A stretch of 64,000 nt of DNA from Candidatus Pantoea gossypiicola (GTDB lineage: Bacteria; Pseudomonadota; Gammaproteobacteria; Enterobacterales; Enterobacteriaceae): the NCBI RefSeq assembly GCF_008632075.1, contig NZ_VWVM01000004.1, positions 248,001-312,000 of the forward strand, written 5' to 3'. The first letter of the stretch is position 1. Each line of letters opens with the position of its first letter. Under the pieces are notes generated by a model that did not search any database, had not been told where the DNA came from, and was given only the letters and a program-made list of their open reading frames with translations. The translations under genes were made by a program, and so were the position numbers. Below, one piece after another: positions 24,954-37,224 of this stretch.

Positions 24954-27656
24954 TCAGACATACCCCATCATTTTCAGCAGCGACTGCACCTGATTCATCG
25001 CTTCGCTGCGATGTGACACGCCCAGTTTCTGATAGAGATTGCGGATATGGGTTTTGATCGTGGTAGACGCCACCGCCAGCTCACCGGCAATCTGATCGTT
25101 GCTGTAGCCCGAATAGATTAACCCCAGCACCTGCCATTCGCGCTGCGTCAGCGGGCTGGTGCGGATCAGCTCCGGCACGTCAGGATGGTTAAGCAACCGG
25201 CTGACAAAGCCTTCATCGAAATGGGCGAACTTGTGACGGTGATATTTGTTGATCTCCAGCAGAATGCGGCGGGCGCGGTGGCTGTCCAGCTCATTCAGGG
25301 TATTAAGCTGTATCAGCTGCCGCAGCTGCTGCGCCATCATCTCGCCTTCAATGACAAAATGGCTGATAAAGCCGGTGCTGCGCGCCAGTTTCAGTGCTTC
25401 AATCAGCACGCGCTGTGCCTCCGCTTTGCGGTCGGTCTGCCAGTAGATCTGATTGAGCAGCAGCAGATTACGGTTTAAGTCGCTCATCAGGCGCAGGCCG
25501 CGGGCATTTTCATTCAGCTCCTCCAGCACCACTTCAGCCTGACTGACATCACCCAGCAGAATCTGCGCGCGGGCAATGTTCCGCCACTGTCCCTGCAGAA
25601 AATGGTTGTTGGCGAAGGCGGGCTTGGGCGTCTGCCGCATCCAGTCGCGGGCATTCTGGCTTTCGCCCGTCATCTGCCAGTAAATCACCCGGACTTTATC
25701 GGCATTGGCGATCCAGTCGCTGTGCCAGTTACCATTATTCAGCAGGTTTTCCAGACGGTTCAGATAGCTGCGGGCGTTGTCCAGATTGCCGCGCGCCAGC
25801 GAGCACTGCACCAGCAATCCCAGACACTGGATTTGCTGCTGCGGCTGGTAACCGTTCAGCACCTTGATGCCTTCGCGCGCCGCCTGCTCCGCCTCTTCCA
25901 GTCGTCCCCAGGCCCACAGCAGCTGGGCACGTATGCGCAGCAGAAACTCATGCAGCGGGAACTGCGCCAGATGCTGCTCTTCCACCAGCACAAAGGCGCG
26001 GCTCTGGATCTCATAAGCAGCCTGCAAAAAGCCCTGCGCAAACAGAATTTCGCTCTGCTGAATCAGGCTCCAGAGCGCGTAGTGCCACACTTCATCGCGA
26101 CGCGCCATCTGTTCCGTCTGTCGCATCAGCTTAAGTGAATCGTCCAGTTCGCCTTTGCAGTGCATCACCTCGCCATGCACCGAGGTTGCCACAATGCGGC
26201 TGTAGTGACGGCTGGCTGGCAGGGTATCAAGCGCCACTTTCGCCAGCCGCTCCGCTTCATCAGTATTGCCATCGTTGATCGCCACCTGAGCGCGCAACGC
26301 ATTAAATTCACCGCGCAGTGCCGCGTCAATCTCGCAGTGACTGGCCTGCTCAAAACGCGCCAGCAGGCTGTCGACTTCTGAGAAGCGATGCTGAGTCTGC
26401 ATCAGCCAAGCCTGTAATAGCACCAGCATCGGGTTGTCGAGCATCATCTCCCACGGCAGCGCTTTCAGGGAGTTCTCCAGCAGCGGCAGCTCACTTTGAT
26501 TAAACAGCGTCCAGGCGTGCTTCAGCAGCACGTCCCGCAGCATGGTCGCGTCGCCCGAGGCAAGCGCATGGTGAATCGCTTCGCCCGGGAAGCCCTGCGC
26601 CATCCAGCTTTCGGCTGCGGCCCGATGCAGCGCAGGCAGCTCCGCCGCCAGTTCCCACTGACAGCGCTGACGCAGGAAGTTGCCAAACAGCGGATGGTAG
26701 CTGAACCAGCAGCCGGAATCGTCCATACGCTGCAGAAACAGACCCTGGCGCTCGATCTCCTCCAGCCGCATCTGACCGTTCTCTTCGCGGGTCACGCAGG
26801 CGATCAGTTCATCATTCATTGAGCGCAGCAGCGCGGTTTTTAGTAAGAAATGGCGGGTCGGCAGATCGACGTTATCCAGCACTTCTTCCACCAGATAGTC
26901 GGCGAGATGGCTGGCATTAATGCCGGAGAGACGCCGGGCGGAATGCTGAGCCGAACTGGCTCCCTGACGTGCCGACAAAACAATTAACTGCAGCGCCGTC
27001 GCCCAGCCTGCGACATCATCACAGAGGCGACTACTCTCTTCGCTTTCCAGCGGGGCCGCCAGACGGCAGTCAAAAAACTGGCGCGCTTCCTGATGGGTGA
27101 ACGCCAGCTGCTGACTGCCCAGCTCGATCAGTTGCTCTCGCACCCGCAGGTTCGCGATACCGAGCTGCGGCAGGTTACGTGACATCAGAATCAGGGTCAG
27201 ATTTTCAGGCTGATGACGCAGGAAAAAGCGCATCGCGTCGTGAATGACCGGATTGGTGATTAGATGGTAGTCATCAACGATCAGCCACAGCGGCTGCTGC
27301 CACTCCACCAGCTCGATAAAGAGCTGGGAAAACAGCGCATTGAGATTCACATATTGCCGCTTCTGCGCCAGCAGCTCACTGCGGGGACAGCCGCCGTGCG
27401 TCGCCTGTTGCAGTGCCGCGATCAGGTAATCGGCGAAGCGTTCCGGCTGATTATCGCCCTCATCCAGAGAAACCCAGCCCAGGTCGCTTTTCCCCGCCGC
27501 CCACTGCGATACCAGTGTGGTTTTACCGTAGCCCGCAGGACTGGTCACCAGCACCAGCCGATAGTTACCGGCAGCGGTGAGCTTTTGCAGCAATCTCTCG
27601 CGGATCACGGTGCCTTCAAGACGCACCGGGCGACTGAGTTTGGCGGGTATTAACAT
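24954..27656 (-). CDS. malT: Maltose regulon activator MalT
   Basis: STAND-class ATP- and maltotriose-dependent activator of all mal promoters. The 900-residue length equals the E. coli protein. The N-terminal NTPase has the P-loop [15 protein letters not shown] (residues about 38-52) and LIVDDYHLI, the middle is a long helical repeat region, and the C-terminus is a LuxR-type HTH ([35 protein letters not shown]). The start is ATG 27656, giving [13 protein letters not shown] as in E. coli; the frame opens six codons earlier at an ATG that overlaps the likely GGAG site. It is divergent from malPQ, as in E. coli, and here also sits beside the malB genes. Confidence 0.97.
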   Translation of the reverse strand: MLIPAKLSRPVRLEGTVIRERLLQKLTAAGNYRLVLVTSPAGYGKTTLVSQWAAGKSDLGWVSLDEGDNQPERFADYLIAALQQATHGGCPRSELLAQKRQYVNLNALFSQLFIELVEWQQPLWLIVDDYHLITNPVIHDAMRFFLRHQPENLTLILMSRNLPQLGIANLRVREQLIELGSQQLAFTHQEARQFFDCRLAAPLESEESSRLCDDVAGWATALQLIVLSARQGASSAQHSARRLSGINASHLADYLVEEVLDNVDLPTRHFLLKTALLRSMNDELIACVTREENGQMRLEEIERQGLFLQRMDDSGCWFSYHPLFGNFLRQRCQWELAAELPALHRAAAESWMAQGFPGEAIHHALASGDATMLRDVLLKHAWTLFNQSELPLLENSLKALPWEMMLDNPMLVLLQAWLMQTQHRFSEVDSLLARFEQASHCEIDAALRGEFNALRAQVAINDGNTDEAERLAKVALDTLPASRHYSRIVATSVHGEVMHCKGELDDSLKLMRQTEQMARRDEVWHYALWSLIQQSEILFAQGFLQAAYEIQSRAFVLVEEQHLAQFPLHEFLLRIRAQLLWAWGRLEEAEQAAREGIKVLNGYQPQQQIQCLGLLVQCSLARGNLDNARSYLNRLENLLNNGNWHSDWIANADKVRVIYWQMTGESQNARDWMRQTPKPAFANNHFLQGQWRNIARAQILLGDVSQAEVVLEELNENARGLRLMSDLNRNLLLLNQIYWQTDRKAEAQRVLIEALKLARSTGFISHFVIEGEMMAQQLRQLIQLNTLNELDSHRARRILLEINKYHRHKFAHFDEGFVSRLLNHPDVPELIRTSPLTQREWQVLGLIYSGYSNDQIAGELAVASTTIKTHIRNLYQKLGVSHRSEAMNQVQSLLKMMGYV

Positions 27657-27815
27657 GGGCGCGCGTTTCTCCATTTGTCGAGCGCATCATTATTTTACGC
27701 TTCGTAATTATTCCTTACACAGGTTCAGCATTTCGTCAGATGAATGCAAGCAAACCCATTAATTAAACTTTACAAAAGCGTGCGCAATCACACTCCTGTG
27801 ATGATTTCGGATTAG

Positions 27816-27872
27816 CCTCATCCTCTCCACCCTCCCTATCCTCCTGCCCTAATTCTTTTCAGGAGGATGAGC
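27816..27872. promoter_or_regulatory. MalT-box cluster in the malT-malP intergenic region
   Basis: The minus-strand reading of 27816-27825 is GAGGATGAGG, 9 of 10 against the MalT box GGGGA(T/G)GAGG. The plus-strand 27863-27872 reads GAGGATGAGC, 8 of 10. A third pyrimidine-rich match is partial at about 27827-27844. Position 70-120 bases before malP fits the malPQ promoter. Confidence 0.65.
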
Positions 27873-27937
27873 AATGATTTTCGCCCGGGCAGACTGTCGC
27901 CACATTGACCCATTTTCGTTTTTACAGGACATCAATC

Positions 27938-30340
27938 ATGACACAGCCCGATTTCAATCCGACTCAGTTCAACGCTGCCCTGAACCGTCAGTGGCAACGT
28001 TTTGGCCTGCGCGATGCGCAGGAGATGACCCACGCACAGTGGTGGCAGGCACTCAGCGGGGCGCTGGCCGATATGCTGGCCGCACAACCCGCTCGTCCGG
28101 CCCCGACAGACCTCCGCCATGTTAACTACCTGTCGATGGAGTTTCTGATCGGTCGCCTGACTGGCAACAACCTGCTGAACCTGGGCTGGTATGACGCGGT
28201 TAATGACGCACTGTCGGCCTGGAACATTTCACTGACCGACGTGCTGGAAAACGAAACGGATCCGGCGCTGGGCAACGGCGGCCTCGGTCGTCTGGCGGCC
28301 TGCTTCCTGGATTCCATGGCGAACGTGGGTCAGCCTGCGACGGGCTACGGTCTGAACTATCAGTACGGTCTGTTCCGCCAGCGCTTCGAACAGGGCGCAC
28401 AGGTTGAAGGCCCGGATGACTGGCAGCGCGATCGCTACCCGTGGTTTAACCACAACGCCGTGCTGAATGTGCGGGTCGGGCTGGGCGGTAAAGTGGTGAC
28501 CGTTGACGCGAATCCGCAATGGCAACCGGCGTTTGAACTGGTTGGTGAAGCCTGGGATCTGCCGGTGGTGGGTTTTGAGAATGGCATCAGTCAGCCACTG
28601 CGTCTGTGGCAGGCGAAACATGCGCAGCCATTTAATCTGGGTCGTTTCAACGATGGCGACTTTCTGCGCGCGGAGCAACAGGGTATTGATGCAGAAAAAC
28701 TGACCAAAGTCCTTTACCCCAATGACAATCATCAGAACGGTAAAAAACTGCGTCTGATGCAGCAATATTTCCAGTGCGCCTGCGCGCTGGCTGACATTCT
28801 GCGTCGTCATCATCTGGCCGGACGCCACATCGAAACCCTGGCCGATCACGAAGTGATCCAGCTTAACGACACCCATCCGACGCTGGCAATCCCGGAACTC
28901 ATGCGTCTGCTGCTGGATGAGCATCGGCTGAGCTGGGATCGCGCCTGGCAGATTACGCAACACACCTTCGCCTATACCAACCACACCCTGATGCCAGAAG
29001 CGCTGGAGTGCTGGGATGTAAGGCTGGTGCGCAGCCTGCTGCCACGCCATATGATGATTATTAACACTCTGAACGCGCAACTGAAAACGGCTGTCACGGC
29101 GCGCTGGCCGGATGATGACGCGAAATGGGCGAAACTGGCGCTGGTGCATAATAACCAACTGCGGATGGCCAATCTTTGCGTCACCAGCGGCTTTGCTGTT
29201 AACGGCGTGGCGGCGCTGCACTCGAAACTGGTCGTACAGGATCTCTTCCCGGAGTATCACCAGCTGTGGCCGGAGAAGTTCCATAATGTCACTAACGGCA
29301 TTACGCCGCGCCGCTGGATCAATCAGTGCAACCCGGCACTGAGTGCGCTGATCACCCGAACGCTCAACAAGCCGTGGCTGAACGATCTCGATGCCCTGCA
29401 GGGACTGGAAGCCTTTGCGGATGACGCCGCGTTCCGCGCGGAATATCGTGCCATCAAGCAGCAGAACAAACAGGCGCTGGTCGGCTGGATAAAAAACCGC
29501 ACCGGTATCGAAATTGACCCGACCGCGTTATTTGATGTGCAGATTAAGCGCCTGCATGAGTACAAACGTCAGCATCTCAGCCTGCTGCACATCATTGCGC
29601 TGTGGCAAACGCTGGTCACCGATCCACAGGCGAACCGTGCGCCGCGCGTGGTGCTGTTTGGTGCCAAAGCCGCGCCGGGCTATGCGCTGGCAAAAAATAT
29701 CATCTACGCCATCAACAAAGTGGCTGAGGTGATTAATCAGGATCCGCGTATTGGTGACCGCCTGAAGGTGGTGTTTATTCCCGATTACAACGTCTCCGTT
29801 GCTGAGCGGCTGATTCCCGCCGCCGATCTCTCTGAGCAGATCTCTACCGCCGGAAAAGAGGCCTCCGGCACCGGTAACATGAAGCTGGCGCTTAACGGTG
29901 CGCTGACCATCGGCACACTGGATGGCGCGAACGTTGAGATCGCTGAGCAGGTCGGCAGCGAGAACATCTTTATCTTCGGGCATACCGTGGAACAGGTGAA
30001 AGCATTAAAAGCAGAGGGCTATGCCCCGGCCCAGTGGCGCAAAAAAGATGCGCAGCTCAATCGGGTTTTACAGGCGCTGGAAGAGGGCACCTTCAGTCAG
30101 GGCGACCTCCACGCGTTTGACGCGATGCTGCACAGCCTCGGTCCGGAAGGGGGCGATCCTTATCTGGTGCTGGCTGACTTCCAGCCCTACCTGGACGCGC
30201 AGGCGCAGGTTGAACTGCTGTGGAGCGATCAGGAGGCCTGGACGCGTGCCACCATCCTGAATACCGCGCGCTGTGGCATGTTCAGTTCCGATCGCGCAAT
30301 CCGCGATTACCAGCAGCGCATCTGGCAAGCGAAACGCTAA
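27938..30340 (+). CDS. malP: Maltodextrin phosphorylase
   Basis: Cytoplasmic glycosyltransferase-family-35 phosphorylase that releases glucose 1-phosphate from maltodextrins. The 800 residues align with E. coli MalP. Landmarks are [37 protein letters not shown], and the pyridoxal phosphate site [16 protein letters not shown], where the lysine binds PLP. The C-terminus is [10 protein letters not shown]...RIWQAKR. The start is ATG 27938 with ACAGGA upstream; the frame extends 11 codons further without support. malQ follows after 8 bases, so the pair is one transcript under MalT. Confidence 0.97.
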   Translation: MTQPDFNPTQFNAALNRQWQRFGLRDAQEMTHAQWWQALSGALADMLAAQPARPAPTDLRHVNYLSMEFLIGRLTGNNLLNLGWYDAVNDALSAWNISLTDVLENETDPALGNGGLGRLAACFLDSMANVGQPATGYGLNYQYGLFRQRFEQGAQVEGPDDWQRDRYPWFNHNAVLNVRVGLGGKVVTVDANPQWQPAFELVGEAWDLPVVGFENGISQPLRLWQAKHAQPFNLGRFNDGDFLRAEQQGIDAEKLTKVLYPNDNHQNGKKLRLMQQYFQCACALADILRRHHLAGRHIETLADHEVIQLNDTHPTLAIPELMRLLLDEHRLSWDRAWQITQHTFAYTNHTLMPEALECWDVRLVRSLLPRHMMIINTLNAQLKTAVTARWPDDDAKWAKLALVHNNQLRMANLCVTSGFAVNGVAALHSKLVVQDLFPEYHQLWPEKFHNVTNGITPRRWINQCNPALSALITRTLNKPWLNDLDALQGLEAFADDAAFRAEYRAIKQQNKQALVGWIKNRTGIEIDPTALFDVQIKRLHEYKRQHLSLLHIIALWQTLVTDPQANRAPRVVLFGAKAAPGYALAKNIIYAINKVAEVINQDPRIGDRLKVVFIPDYNVSVAERLIPAADLSEQISTAGKEASGTGNMKLALNGALTIGTLDGANVEIAEQVGSENIFIFGHTVEQVKALKAEGYAPAQWRKKDAQLNRVLQALEEGTFSQGDLHAFDAMLHSLGPEGGDPYLVLADFQPYLDAQAQVELLWSDQEAWTRATILNTARCGMFSSDRAIRDYQQRIWQAKR

Positions 30341-30348
30341 GGAACGCC

Positions 30349-32415
30349 ATGAAAGTTTTGGACGATTTTTCGCTGGCAGGCATCGCCGCTGAGTATATCA
30401 ATGCGCACGGTAAGCCACAGGCGATCCCGGCCCTGACCCGCCAGCGTTTGCTGGCGGTGATGCAGCCTCCCCATCCACTCAGCACGCCGCTGCCACCAGC
30501 AGTGATTTTTCGCAGCGGCGAGTTACTCAGCCTCTCGCCGTTGCTGAGCGACGATGCCCACTGGCATCTCATCAGCGAGGCGGGTGAGATCAGCTCCGGT
30601 CGCTGCCAGCCCGCCCAGCCGCTGCATCTGCCGCCGCTGCCCGAAGGCTATCATCAGCTGACGCTGCAACAGGGCGCGCAGCAGTGGTCATGCCGGGTAA
30701 TTATTACCCCCGCCCGCTGTTATGAACCCCCTCAACTGCTGGCGGGGGAGTCCTTGTGGGGAGCCTGCGTGCAGCTCTATACCCTGCGCTCGGCAGAGAA
30801 CTGGGGCATTGGCGACTTTGGCGATCTGCGCCGAATGTTGCCAGAAGTGTCCGCACGCGGCGGCGCGTTTATCGGTCTTAATCCTGTCCATGCGCTGTTT
30901 CCCTCGAGTCCGGAGAGCGCCAGTCCTTACAGCCCGTCGTCACGGCGCTGGCTTAATGTGTTGTACATCGATGTAAACGCGGTCGCTGATTTCCAGTTGA
31001 GCACGCCCGCTCAGGCCTGGTGGCAACGGCCGGAGACGCAGCAGGCGCTGGAGCAGGCTCGGGCGGCCGAATGGGTCGATTATGCGGCGGTAACCCGGCT
31101 GAAGATTCAGGCACTGAGCCTGGCATGGCCGCAGTTTATCCAGCGCGACGCCGCCGATTCTGAGGTGCAGGCGTTTAATGCGTTTATCCGGGAAGGCGGC
31201 GAGAGCCTGCTGTACCAGGCGCTGTTTGATGCGCTGCATGCGGATCAGATGGCGCAGGATAGCGGGCGCTGGGGTTGGCCGGTGTGGCCGGAGGCGTTAC
31301 AGCATCCCGCCAGTCCAGCAGTACAGACGTTTTTAAATCAGCATCAGGATCAGGTGCGTTTCTGGCTCTGGCTGCAGTGGCTGGCCGCGCAGCAGCTTGC
31401 CGATTGCTGGAACGTCTGTCAGCAGCAGCAGATGCCGATTGGCCTTTACCGCGATCTGGCAGTAGGCGTCGCCCAGGGTGGCGCAGAGACCTGGAGCGAC
31501 CGCGATCTTTACTGCATGGCGGCCAGCATCGGTGCCCCGCCTGATATTCTCGGCCCGCGCGGTCAGGACTGGGGATTGCCGCCCATGGATCCGCAGGTAA
31601 TGCGTCAGCGCGCGTGGGAGCCGTGGATCGCCCTGCTACGCGCCAGTATGCGTCACTGCGGTGCGCTGCGTATCGATCATGTGATGGCGCTGATGCGGCT
31701 GTGGTGGATCCCGGCTGGCGAAAGCGCGATGCATGGGGCTTATGTGCACTATCCCATCGACGATCTGCTGGCGATTCTGGCGCTGGAAAGCCAGCGTCAT
31801 CGCTGCATGGTGATTGGCGAAGATCTCGGCACCGTGCCGGAAGCGATTGTCGATAAGCTGCGGGATGGCGGCGTTTACTCCTATAAAGTGCTCTGGTTCG
31901 AACAGACCTCCGACGCCGGTTTTCGTCCGCCCGCCAGCTGGCCACGTCAGGCGATGGCTGTCGCCACCACGCACGATCTCCCGACGCTGCGCGGCTGGTG
32001 GCAAAGTGACGATCTGACGACCGGCGCGCAACTCGGTCTTTATCCGGACAAAGTGGTGCTGGCCGGGCTGTATCAGGATCGACGCCGGGCGAAACAGGCG
32101 CTGCTGAACAGTCTGCATCGGGTCGGTGCGCTGCCGAAACGTGCCGGACGCGATGCACGCCGCACCGGGATGAGTAAAGCACTGAACCGGGCGATGCAGC
32201 GCTATCTGGCGGACAGCCACAGCGCCCTGCTGGGTCTGCAACCGGAGGACTGGCTGGATATGGCCGCGCCGGTCAACATTCCCGGCACCCGCGACGAATA
32301 CCCGAACTGGCGACGCAAGCTGAGCGTGACTGTTGAGGCACTGTTCAGCGATGAGGAAACTGACGAGTTGTTAAGGGATTTGACGGCGCGCCGCAGGCGG
32401 TGGCTGCGGGGTTAA
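30349..32415 (+). CDS. malQ: 4-alpha-glucanotransferase (amylomaltase)
   Basis: Glycoside-hydrolase-family-77 enzyme that disproportionates maltodextrins, letting the cell grow on short maltose sugars together with MalP. The 688-residue protein carries GLNPVHALFPSS, the catalytic-type segment ALRIDHVMALMRLWW, VIGEDLGTVPEAI and TTHDLPTLRGWW. E. coli MalQ is 694 residues. It starts 8 bases after the malP stop with GGAA in the gap. A hairpin terminator lies 25 bases after the stop. Confidence 0.96.
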   Translation: MKVLDDFSLAGIAAEYINAHGKPQAIPALTRQRLLAVMQPPHPLSTPLPPAVIFRSGELLSLSPLLSDDAHWHLISEAGEISSGRCQPAQPLHLPPLPEGYHQLTLQQGAQQWSCRVIITPARCYEPPQLLAGESLWGACVQLYTLRSAENWGIGDFGDLRRMLPEVSARGGAFIGLNPVHALFPSSPESASPYSPSSRRWLNVLYIDVNAVADFQLSTPAQAWWQRPETQQALEQARAAEWVDYAAVTRLKIQALSLAWPQFIQRDAADSEVQAFNAFIREGGESLLYQALFDALHADQMAQDSGRWGWPVWPEALQHPASPAVQTFLNQHQDQVRFWLWLQWLAAQQLADCWNVCQQQQMPIGLYRDLAVGVAQGGAETWSDRDLYCMAASIGAPPDILGPRGQDWGLPPMDPQVMRQRAWEPWIALLRASMRHCGALRIDHVMALMRLWWIPAGESAMHGAYVHYPIDDLLAILALESQRHRCMVIGEDLGTVPEAIVDKLRDGGVYSYKVLWFEQTSDAGFRPPASWPRQAMAVATTHDLPTLRGWWQSDDLTTGAQLGLYPDKVVLAGLYQDRRRAKQALLNSLHRVGALPKRAGRDARRTGMSKALNRAMQRYLADSHSALLGLQPEDWLDMAAPVNIPGTRDEYPNWRRKLSVTVEALFSDEETDELLRDLTARRRRWLRG

Positions 32416-32439
32416 GGCTGGAGTTAAGATTAAAAGAGC

Positions 32440-32462
32440 AAACCCCGAAAACTTCGGGGTTT
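32440..32462 (+). terminator. Terminator after malQ
   Basis: AAACCCCGAA pairs with TTCGGGGTTT around a short AA(C) loop. The T-run after it is short, so read-through into the convergent doc gene is possible. Confidence 0.7.
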
Positions 32463-32577
32463 GTGCATTTGATAGCAAATCCTGTCGTCATCATTTACGG
32501 ACGAAAACCTGCTCCCGGATTATTACGTTTAGGCGTAGAAAATTTCAAACATGCAGGGCTGACAACAAAAATGGCTC

Positions 32578-32961
32578 TTACGGAGACAAAAACGATAATC
32601 GCCGCAATACAGCAGCAATGACCTCAGTCGTAGCTTCACCAGTAGCGGCAGATACCGTTAATTCTTCGAGTTCATTATCTTCATCACGTATAGCTATGCC
32701 GTTACGATTCAAAAAAACCATCGTGACGAAAAATGCAGTTCGCTTATTATCATCATTAAAAATGTGTCCCCGGGATATAGCGATGAGGTAGATGGCGGCT
32801 AATACAAAAATATCTTCCACACCTTCATAATAGAGCTGGTTCTGTACCCTATAAATGATAGCTTCTGCTCTCTGGGGTTCTGGCATACCCTTGATACCTG
32901 GCAGAACAATCAGCAAACGATCATGAAAAGCTATCACCTCCTGAGCGCTAACCCATTTCAT
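32578..32961 (-). CDS. doc: Doc-family toxin (Fic fold)
   Basis: A 127-residue Doc toxin. The Fic-type catalytic loop is HIFNDDNKRTA with His66 and Lys73. P1 Doc has the same motif and uses it to phosphorylate elongation factor Tu. The N-terminal segment with HDRLLIVLPG and the helix before the loop also fit. It overlaps the upstream phd by ATGA and is transcribed after it, the standard phd-doc order. It is convergent with malQ. No truncation is seen, so it should be active. Confidence 0.93.
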   Translation of the reverse strand: MKWVSAQEVIAFHDRLLIVLPGIKGMPEPQRAEAIIYRVQNQLYYEGVEDIFVLAAIYLIAISRGHIFNDDNKRTAFFVTMVFLNRNGIAIRDEDNELEELTVSAATGEATTEVIAAVLRRLSFLSP

Positions 32962-33179
32962 CGGTCAGCCAGTGCCTTCACCGTACGTGAATGTCGCCCC
33001 ATAATGTCGGCAAATTCGGCATCCAGTTTTGCTTCCTGCCAGGCATTAAAATCGTCGCGACTGATAAGTACAGCAGAAGCACCATCGCGCCGGGTTATTT
33101 CTACAGGCTCACCGGCCGTTGCTGTGTCCATGACTTCAGCAATGTTTTGTCGGGCCTCAGTGGTGGTGTAACTACGCAT
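32958..33179 (-). CDS. phd: Phd-family antitoxin
   Basis: A 73-residue Phd/YefM-type antitoxin. The N-terminal DNA-binding half reads SYTTTEARQNIAEVMDTA, with EPVEITRRDGASAVLISRDD following. The C-terminal tail (KLDAEFADIMGRHSRTVKAL) is the helix that should neutralise Doc. It is the first gene of the pair and probably autorepresses it. The pair stands between malQ and malM, inside the maltose regulon. Confidence 0.9.
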   Translation of the reverse strand: MRSYTTTEARQNIAEVMDTATAGEPVEITRRDGASAVLISRDDFNAWQEAKLDAEFADIMGRHSRTVKALADR

Positions 33180-33373
33180 ATAGCCTCCTGAAATCAGATA
33201 ATGAAATGTAAATCAGTAACGTACAACTCGCAACTTCAGAGCATTATGTTTGCTCACCCGTGTTTATACAGATTGCTCAGCCAGACAACACCAGGGCAAG
33301 GGTGCGTGTCGCAACAAAAAAAGGTGCGCCAGAGCGCACCAGATGGGACAACATCAATAGCGTCGGGGCAGCA

Positions 33374-34309
33374 TCACCCCTTGCCTTTAACACTACTGAT
33401 AAAGGTTTGCCGTGCAGAGGTGGAACCCAGCCGCTCGGCTTCATCCAGCAGTTTCAGCGCCTTGTCGATGTTGCCGCTGTTCACTGCCTGGGTGATCTTC
33501 TGATTAAAGTAATGCTCGGTGTCGCTCATGATCGGTTCAGCACGGGCTTTTGGCGCGGGCGCGGCGGCAGGAGCAGGCGCTGCGCTGTAGGCCGTTGCCG
33601 CCGGTGCACTGTTACCCACCGTGACCGGGCCTGGCCCGGATGAGCCAAACAGCGGCCCGACCAGAATCGAGGAGCCGGAACTGGTCTGCATCTTCAGCTT
33701 TATGGTGCCTTCGCGGCTGTGGCTGGCAACAGGATCGGGGATATCCGGTACGGCATGACCGGTGCCCTGGGCGTAGGCTTTGGCCGGATCGAGCAGCGTG
33801 GTGGTCTGCGTCAGGTCGTTGTCAGTGGTGAAGACCAGCAGGTAAATCTTTTGCTGGCCCAGCGCCGGCGTGAGTTTCATCACGCCTTCCAGCCGATCCG
33901 CCGTCATCACACCCGGCTTCTGATAGGTAAAGTAGCGGCTGGGAAACCAGGCCGCCGGACGCAGATTTTCATCCAGCACCAGCACGTTAGGCGCAAAAAC
34001 CTGACCGTTCTGCACAAGGCTGCTCAGCGTCAGCGTCAGTTCGCCAATCGTGGCGGGCAGACTGTAGGCCGCGACCGGCCCGGCAATGTGTGGCGCGTTC
34101 AGCGTCTGGCCGCTGTTCGAAAGTGTAGTGGTCTGGGTCTGAGAGGCCGCCAGCGGTTGCCAGCTCAGGCGTTGTAGCGATTCAGGTGCGACGACGGGTG
34201 CAGCGGAGAGATCCTGCGGCACCAGATTAACATCGGCCAGGGCAGGCAGAGCGTGCCCTGTCAGCAGCGCCGCACTCAGGCAGAGTGCGGCCAGTTTTTT
34301 CATTTTCAT
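33374..34309 (-). CDS. malM: Maltose operon periplasmic protein MalM
   Basis: Periplasmic protein of unknown exact role, last gene of the malK-lamB-malM operon. 311 residues with a clear signal peptide (KLAALCLSAALLTGHALPALA). The mature part has family features LSWQPLAASQTQT, SLPATIGELTLTLSSLVQ, RYFTYQKPGVMTADRLEG and VFTTDNDLTQTT. A proline/alanine linker (about residues 235-260) leads to a helical C-terminal segment. The start is ATG 34309 after AAGGTA; the frame runs further up without support. Confidence 0.93.
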   Translation of the reverse strand: MKMKKLAALCLSAALLTGHALPALADVNLVPQDLSAAPVVAPESLQRLSWQPLAASQTQTTTLSNSGQTLNAPHIAGPVAAYSLPATIGELTLTLSSLVQNGQVFAPNVLVLDENLRPAAWFPSRYFTYQKPGVMTADRLEGVMKLTPALGQQKIYLLVFTTDNDLTQTTTLLDPAKAYAQGTGHAVPDIPDPVASHSREGTIKLKMQTSSGSSILVGPLFGSSGPGPVTVGNSAPAATAYSAAPAPAAAPAPKARAEPIMSDTEHYFNQKITQAVNSGNIDKALKLLDEAERLGSTSARQTFISSVKGKG

Positions 34310-34376
34310 TATGCGTACCTTATTACAGGTCGCAGTGTGAACCAGGCAATGGCACACCACGACCAAAGAGATCCCT

Positions 34377-34396
34377 CAGGCGCGAGGCCGCGCCTG
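34377..34396 (-). repeat. Hairpin between lamB and malM
   Basis: CAGGCGCG and CGCGCCTG form a perfect 8-bp stem around AGGC, 11 bases after the lamB stop. No T-run follows. E. coli has repetitive hairpins at this same place that protect lamB mRNA, and this one probably does the same. Confidence 0.6.
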
Positions 34397-34407
34397 TCAG
34401 AAAAGGT

Positions 34408-35712
<1,305 letters not shown>

Positions 35713-35752
35713 CTATCTCCTGAGGTCATTGCTTTTATTGTTTTTGGCAGGG

Positions 35753-36862
35753 CTATACACCCGGCTCCTGATACAGCCTGCGGCACGCGCTCCCGTCCTC
35801 ACGGAACAGGTGACAACGCTCGGGCGGCAGGCCAATACCAAGGATGGCGCCCTCTTTTACCAGCACGACGTCCTCCTGGCGGTAGACCAGGTTCTGACGG
35901 ATAGCGGGAATCTCGATGTGAATCTGTGTTTCATGCCCCAGCTGTTCCACCACCTGCACTTCCCCTTCCAGGGTAACGTCGGCGATATCGCTGGAGAGCA
36001 GATGTTCGGGGCGAATGCCCAGTGACATATTGCTGCCAACCTGAACCCCGGCGCTGTCCACCGGCAGCCAGACCAGCTGCTGATTCGGCAGCCGCACCTG
36101 CACCTGATCGATGGCGGTGGCGGTCACTTTGACCGGCAGGAAATTCATTTTGGGTGAGCCAATAAATCCGGCGACAAAGCGGTTGGCGGGATAGTGATAC
36201 AACTCAAGCGGCCTGCCGACCTGCGCAATGCGCCCGGCATCCAGCACCACAATCTTGTCAGCCAGTGTCATCGCTTCGATCTGATCGTGGGTGACGTAAA
36301 TCATGGTGCGCTTCAGGCGCTTATGCAGACGGGAGATCTCAATGCGCATCTGAACACGTAGCGCCGCGTCGAGGTTCGACAGCGGTTCATCCAGCAGGAA
36401 GACGCGCGGCTCCGCCACCAGCGTGCGACCTATCGCCACGCGCTGACGCTGTCCGCCAGAGAGGGCTTTGGGACGGCGATCGAGCAGGTGCGCCAGTTGC
36501 AGAATCTCTGCCACCTGATTGACGCGCTGATGGATCTCCGCTTTTTTCACCCCGGCCAGCTTCAGGCCAAACGACATATTCTCCGCCACCGACAGATGGG
36601 GATAGAGCGCATAAGACTGAAACACCATGCCGATGCCACGTTCGGCAGGCGGCACCTCATTCATGCGCCGGTCGCCGATTAACAGTTCGCCGCTGGTGAT
36701 GGTTTCCAGCCCGGCAATCATGCGCAGCAGCGTCGATTTGCCACAGCCCGACGGGCCGACGAAAACAACAAATTCCCCTTCACGAATAGTGAGATCGATA
36801 TCTTTCGACACCACCGTATCGCCCCAGGCTTTTGTGACATTGCGTAGCACAACGCTCGCCAT
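35753..36862 (-). CDS. malK: Maltose ABC transporter ATPase MalK
   Basis: ATPase of the MalFGK2 importer that also restrains MalT. The 369 residues begin [15 protein letters not shown]. Walker A is GPSGCGKST (36-44), the signature is [13 protein letters not shown], Walker B is [12 protein letters not shown], and the regulatory TOBE domain is in the C-terminal third. The frame stays open 105 codons further upstream, but ATG 36862 has AGGGAAGGG just ahead and matches E. coli MalK; the extension is the mal control region read through. Confidence 0.97.
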   Translation of the reverse strand: MASVVLRNVTKAWGDTVVSKDIDLTIREGEFVVFVGPSGCGKSTLLRMIAGLETITSGELLIGDRRMNEVPPAERGIGMVFQSYALYPHLSVAENMSFGLKLAGVKKAEIHQRVNQVAEILQLAHLLDRRPKALSGGQRQRVAIGRTLVAEPRVFLLDEPLSNLDAALRVQMRIEISRLHKRLKRTMIYVTHDQIEAMTLADKIVVLDAGRIAQVGRPLELYHYPANRFVAGFIGSPKMNFLPVKVTATAIDQVQVRLPNQQLVWLPVDSAGVQVGSNMSLGIRPEHLLSSDIADVTLEGEVQVVEQLGHETQIHIEIPAIRQNLVYRQEDVVLVKEGAILGIGLPPERCHLFREDGSACRRLYQEPGV

Positions 36863-37224
36863 GATCCCTTCCCTCTTAGCTGCACATTCGTGTCTGCCGG
36901 GCGGCAGACGGGTTCCGGGGCTCACTATGCGAGAGGAAACAAGGCGTAACATCCTCCGCCGCAGGGCAATCTGCTGGGGGAGGAGGCGGGAGGAGGAGAA
37001 ACGCGGGCTGACGCGGCAGGCCGCGCGCTGCCGCGCTTTTTTGTGATCGCTGACGCAGACCTGCAGGATTTTTTGCCGCTTCAGCTCGCGCTTAAGGCGC
37101 TTTTTGCCAGTGCGATCACAGCGATTACGCAAGGGGCGTAGAGCGCAGGAGGATGAGATGCCGGTGTGGATACGCACAATGATGCCGACAGAGCATTCAC
37201 CACTTCCGCTAACAGGATGGATTT
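36863..37224. promoter_or_regulatory. Divergent malK/malE control region with MalT boxes and CRP-like sites
   Basis: Two adjacent MalT boxes read GGGGAGGAGG (36977-36986, a perfect match) and CGGGAGGAGG (36987-36996, 9 of 10). A further box GAGGATGAGA lies at 37149-37158 near malE. Two CRP-like sites lie between them: TGTGA-N6-ACGCA at 37042-37057 and TGCCA-N6-TCACA at 37105-37120. MalT boxes on both flanks with CRP sites in the middle is the arrangement known for E. coli malEp/malKp. Confidence 0.8.

Noticed and set aside
27781-27805. CACACTCCTGTG in the malT-malP gap as a CRP site
   Set aside because: The half-sites are in the wrong order and spacing for TGTGA-N6-TCACA.
28229-29284. 351-codon open frame antisense to malP
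   Set aside because: It lies wholly inside malP on the other strand, has low-complexity His/Gln-rich composition typical of antisense reading, and lacks an initiation site.
31184-32182. 332-codon open frame antisense to malQ
   Set aside because: Arg/Ser/Pro-rich translation inside a well-supported gene; a GC-rich shadow.
36863-37177. 105-codon N-terminal extension of malK
   Set aside because: It reads through the mal control region; the internal ATG has the ribosome-binding site and matches the family start.
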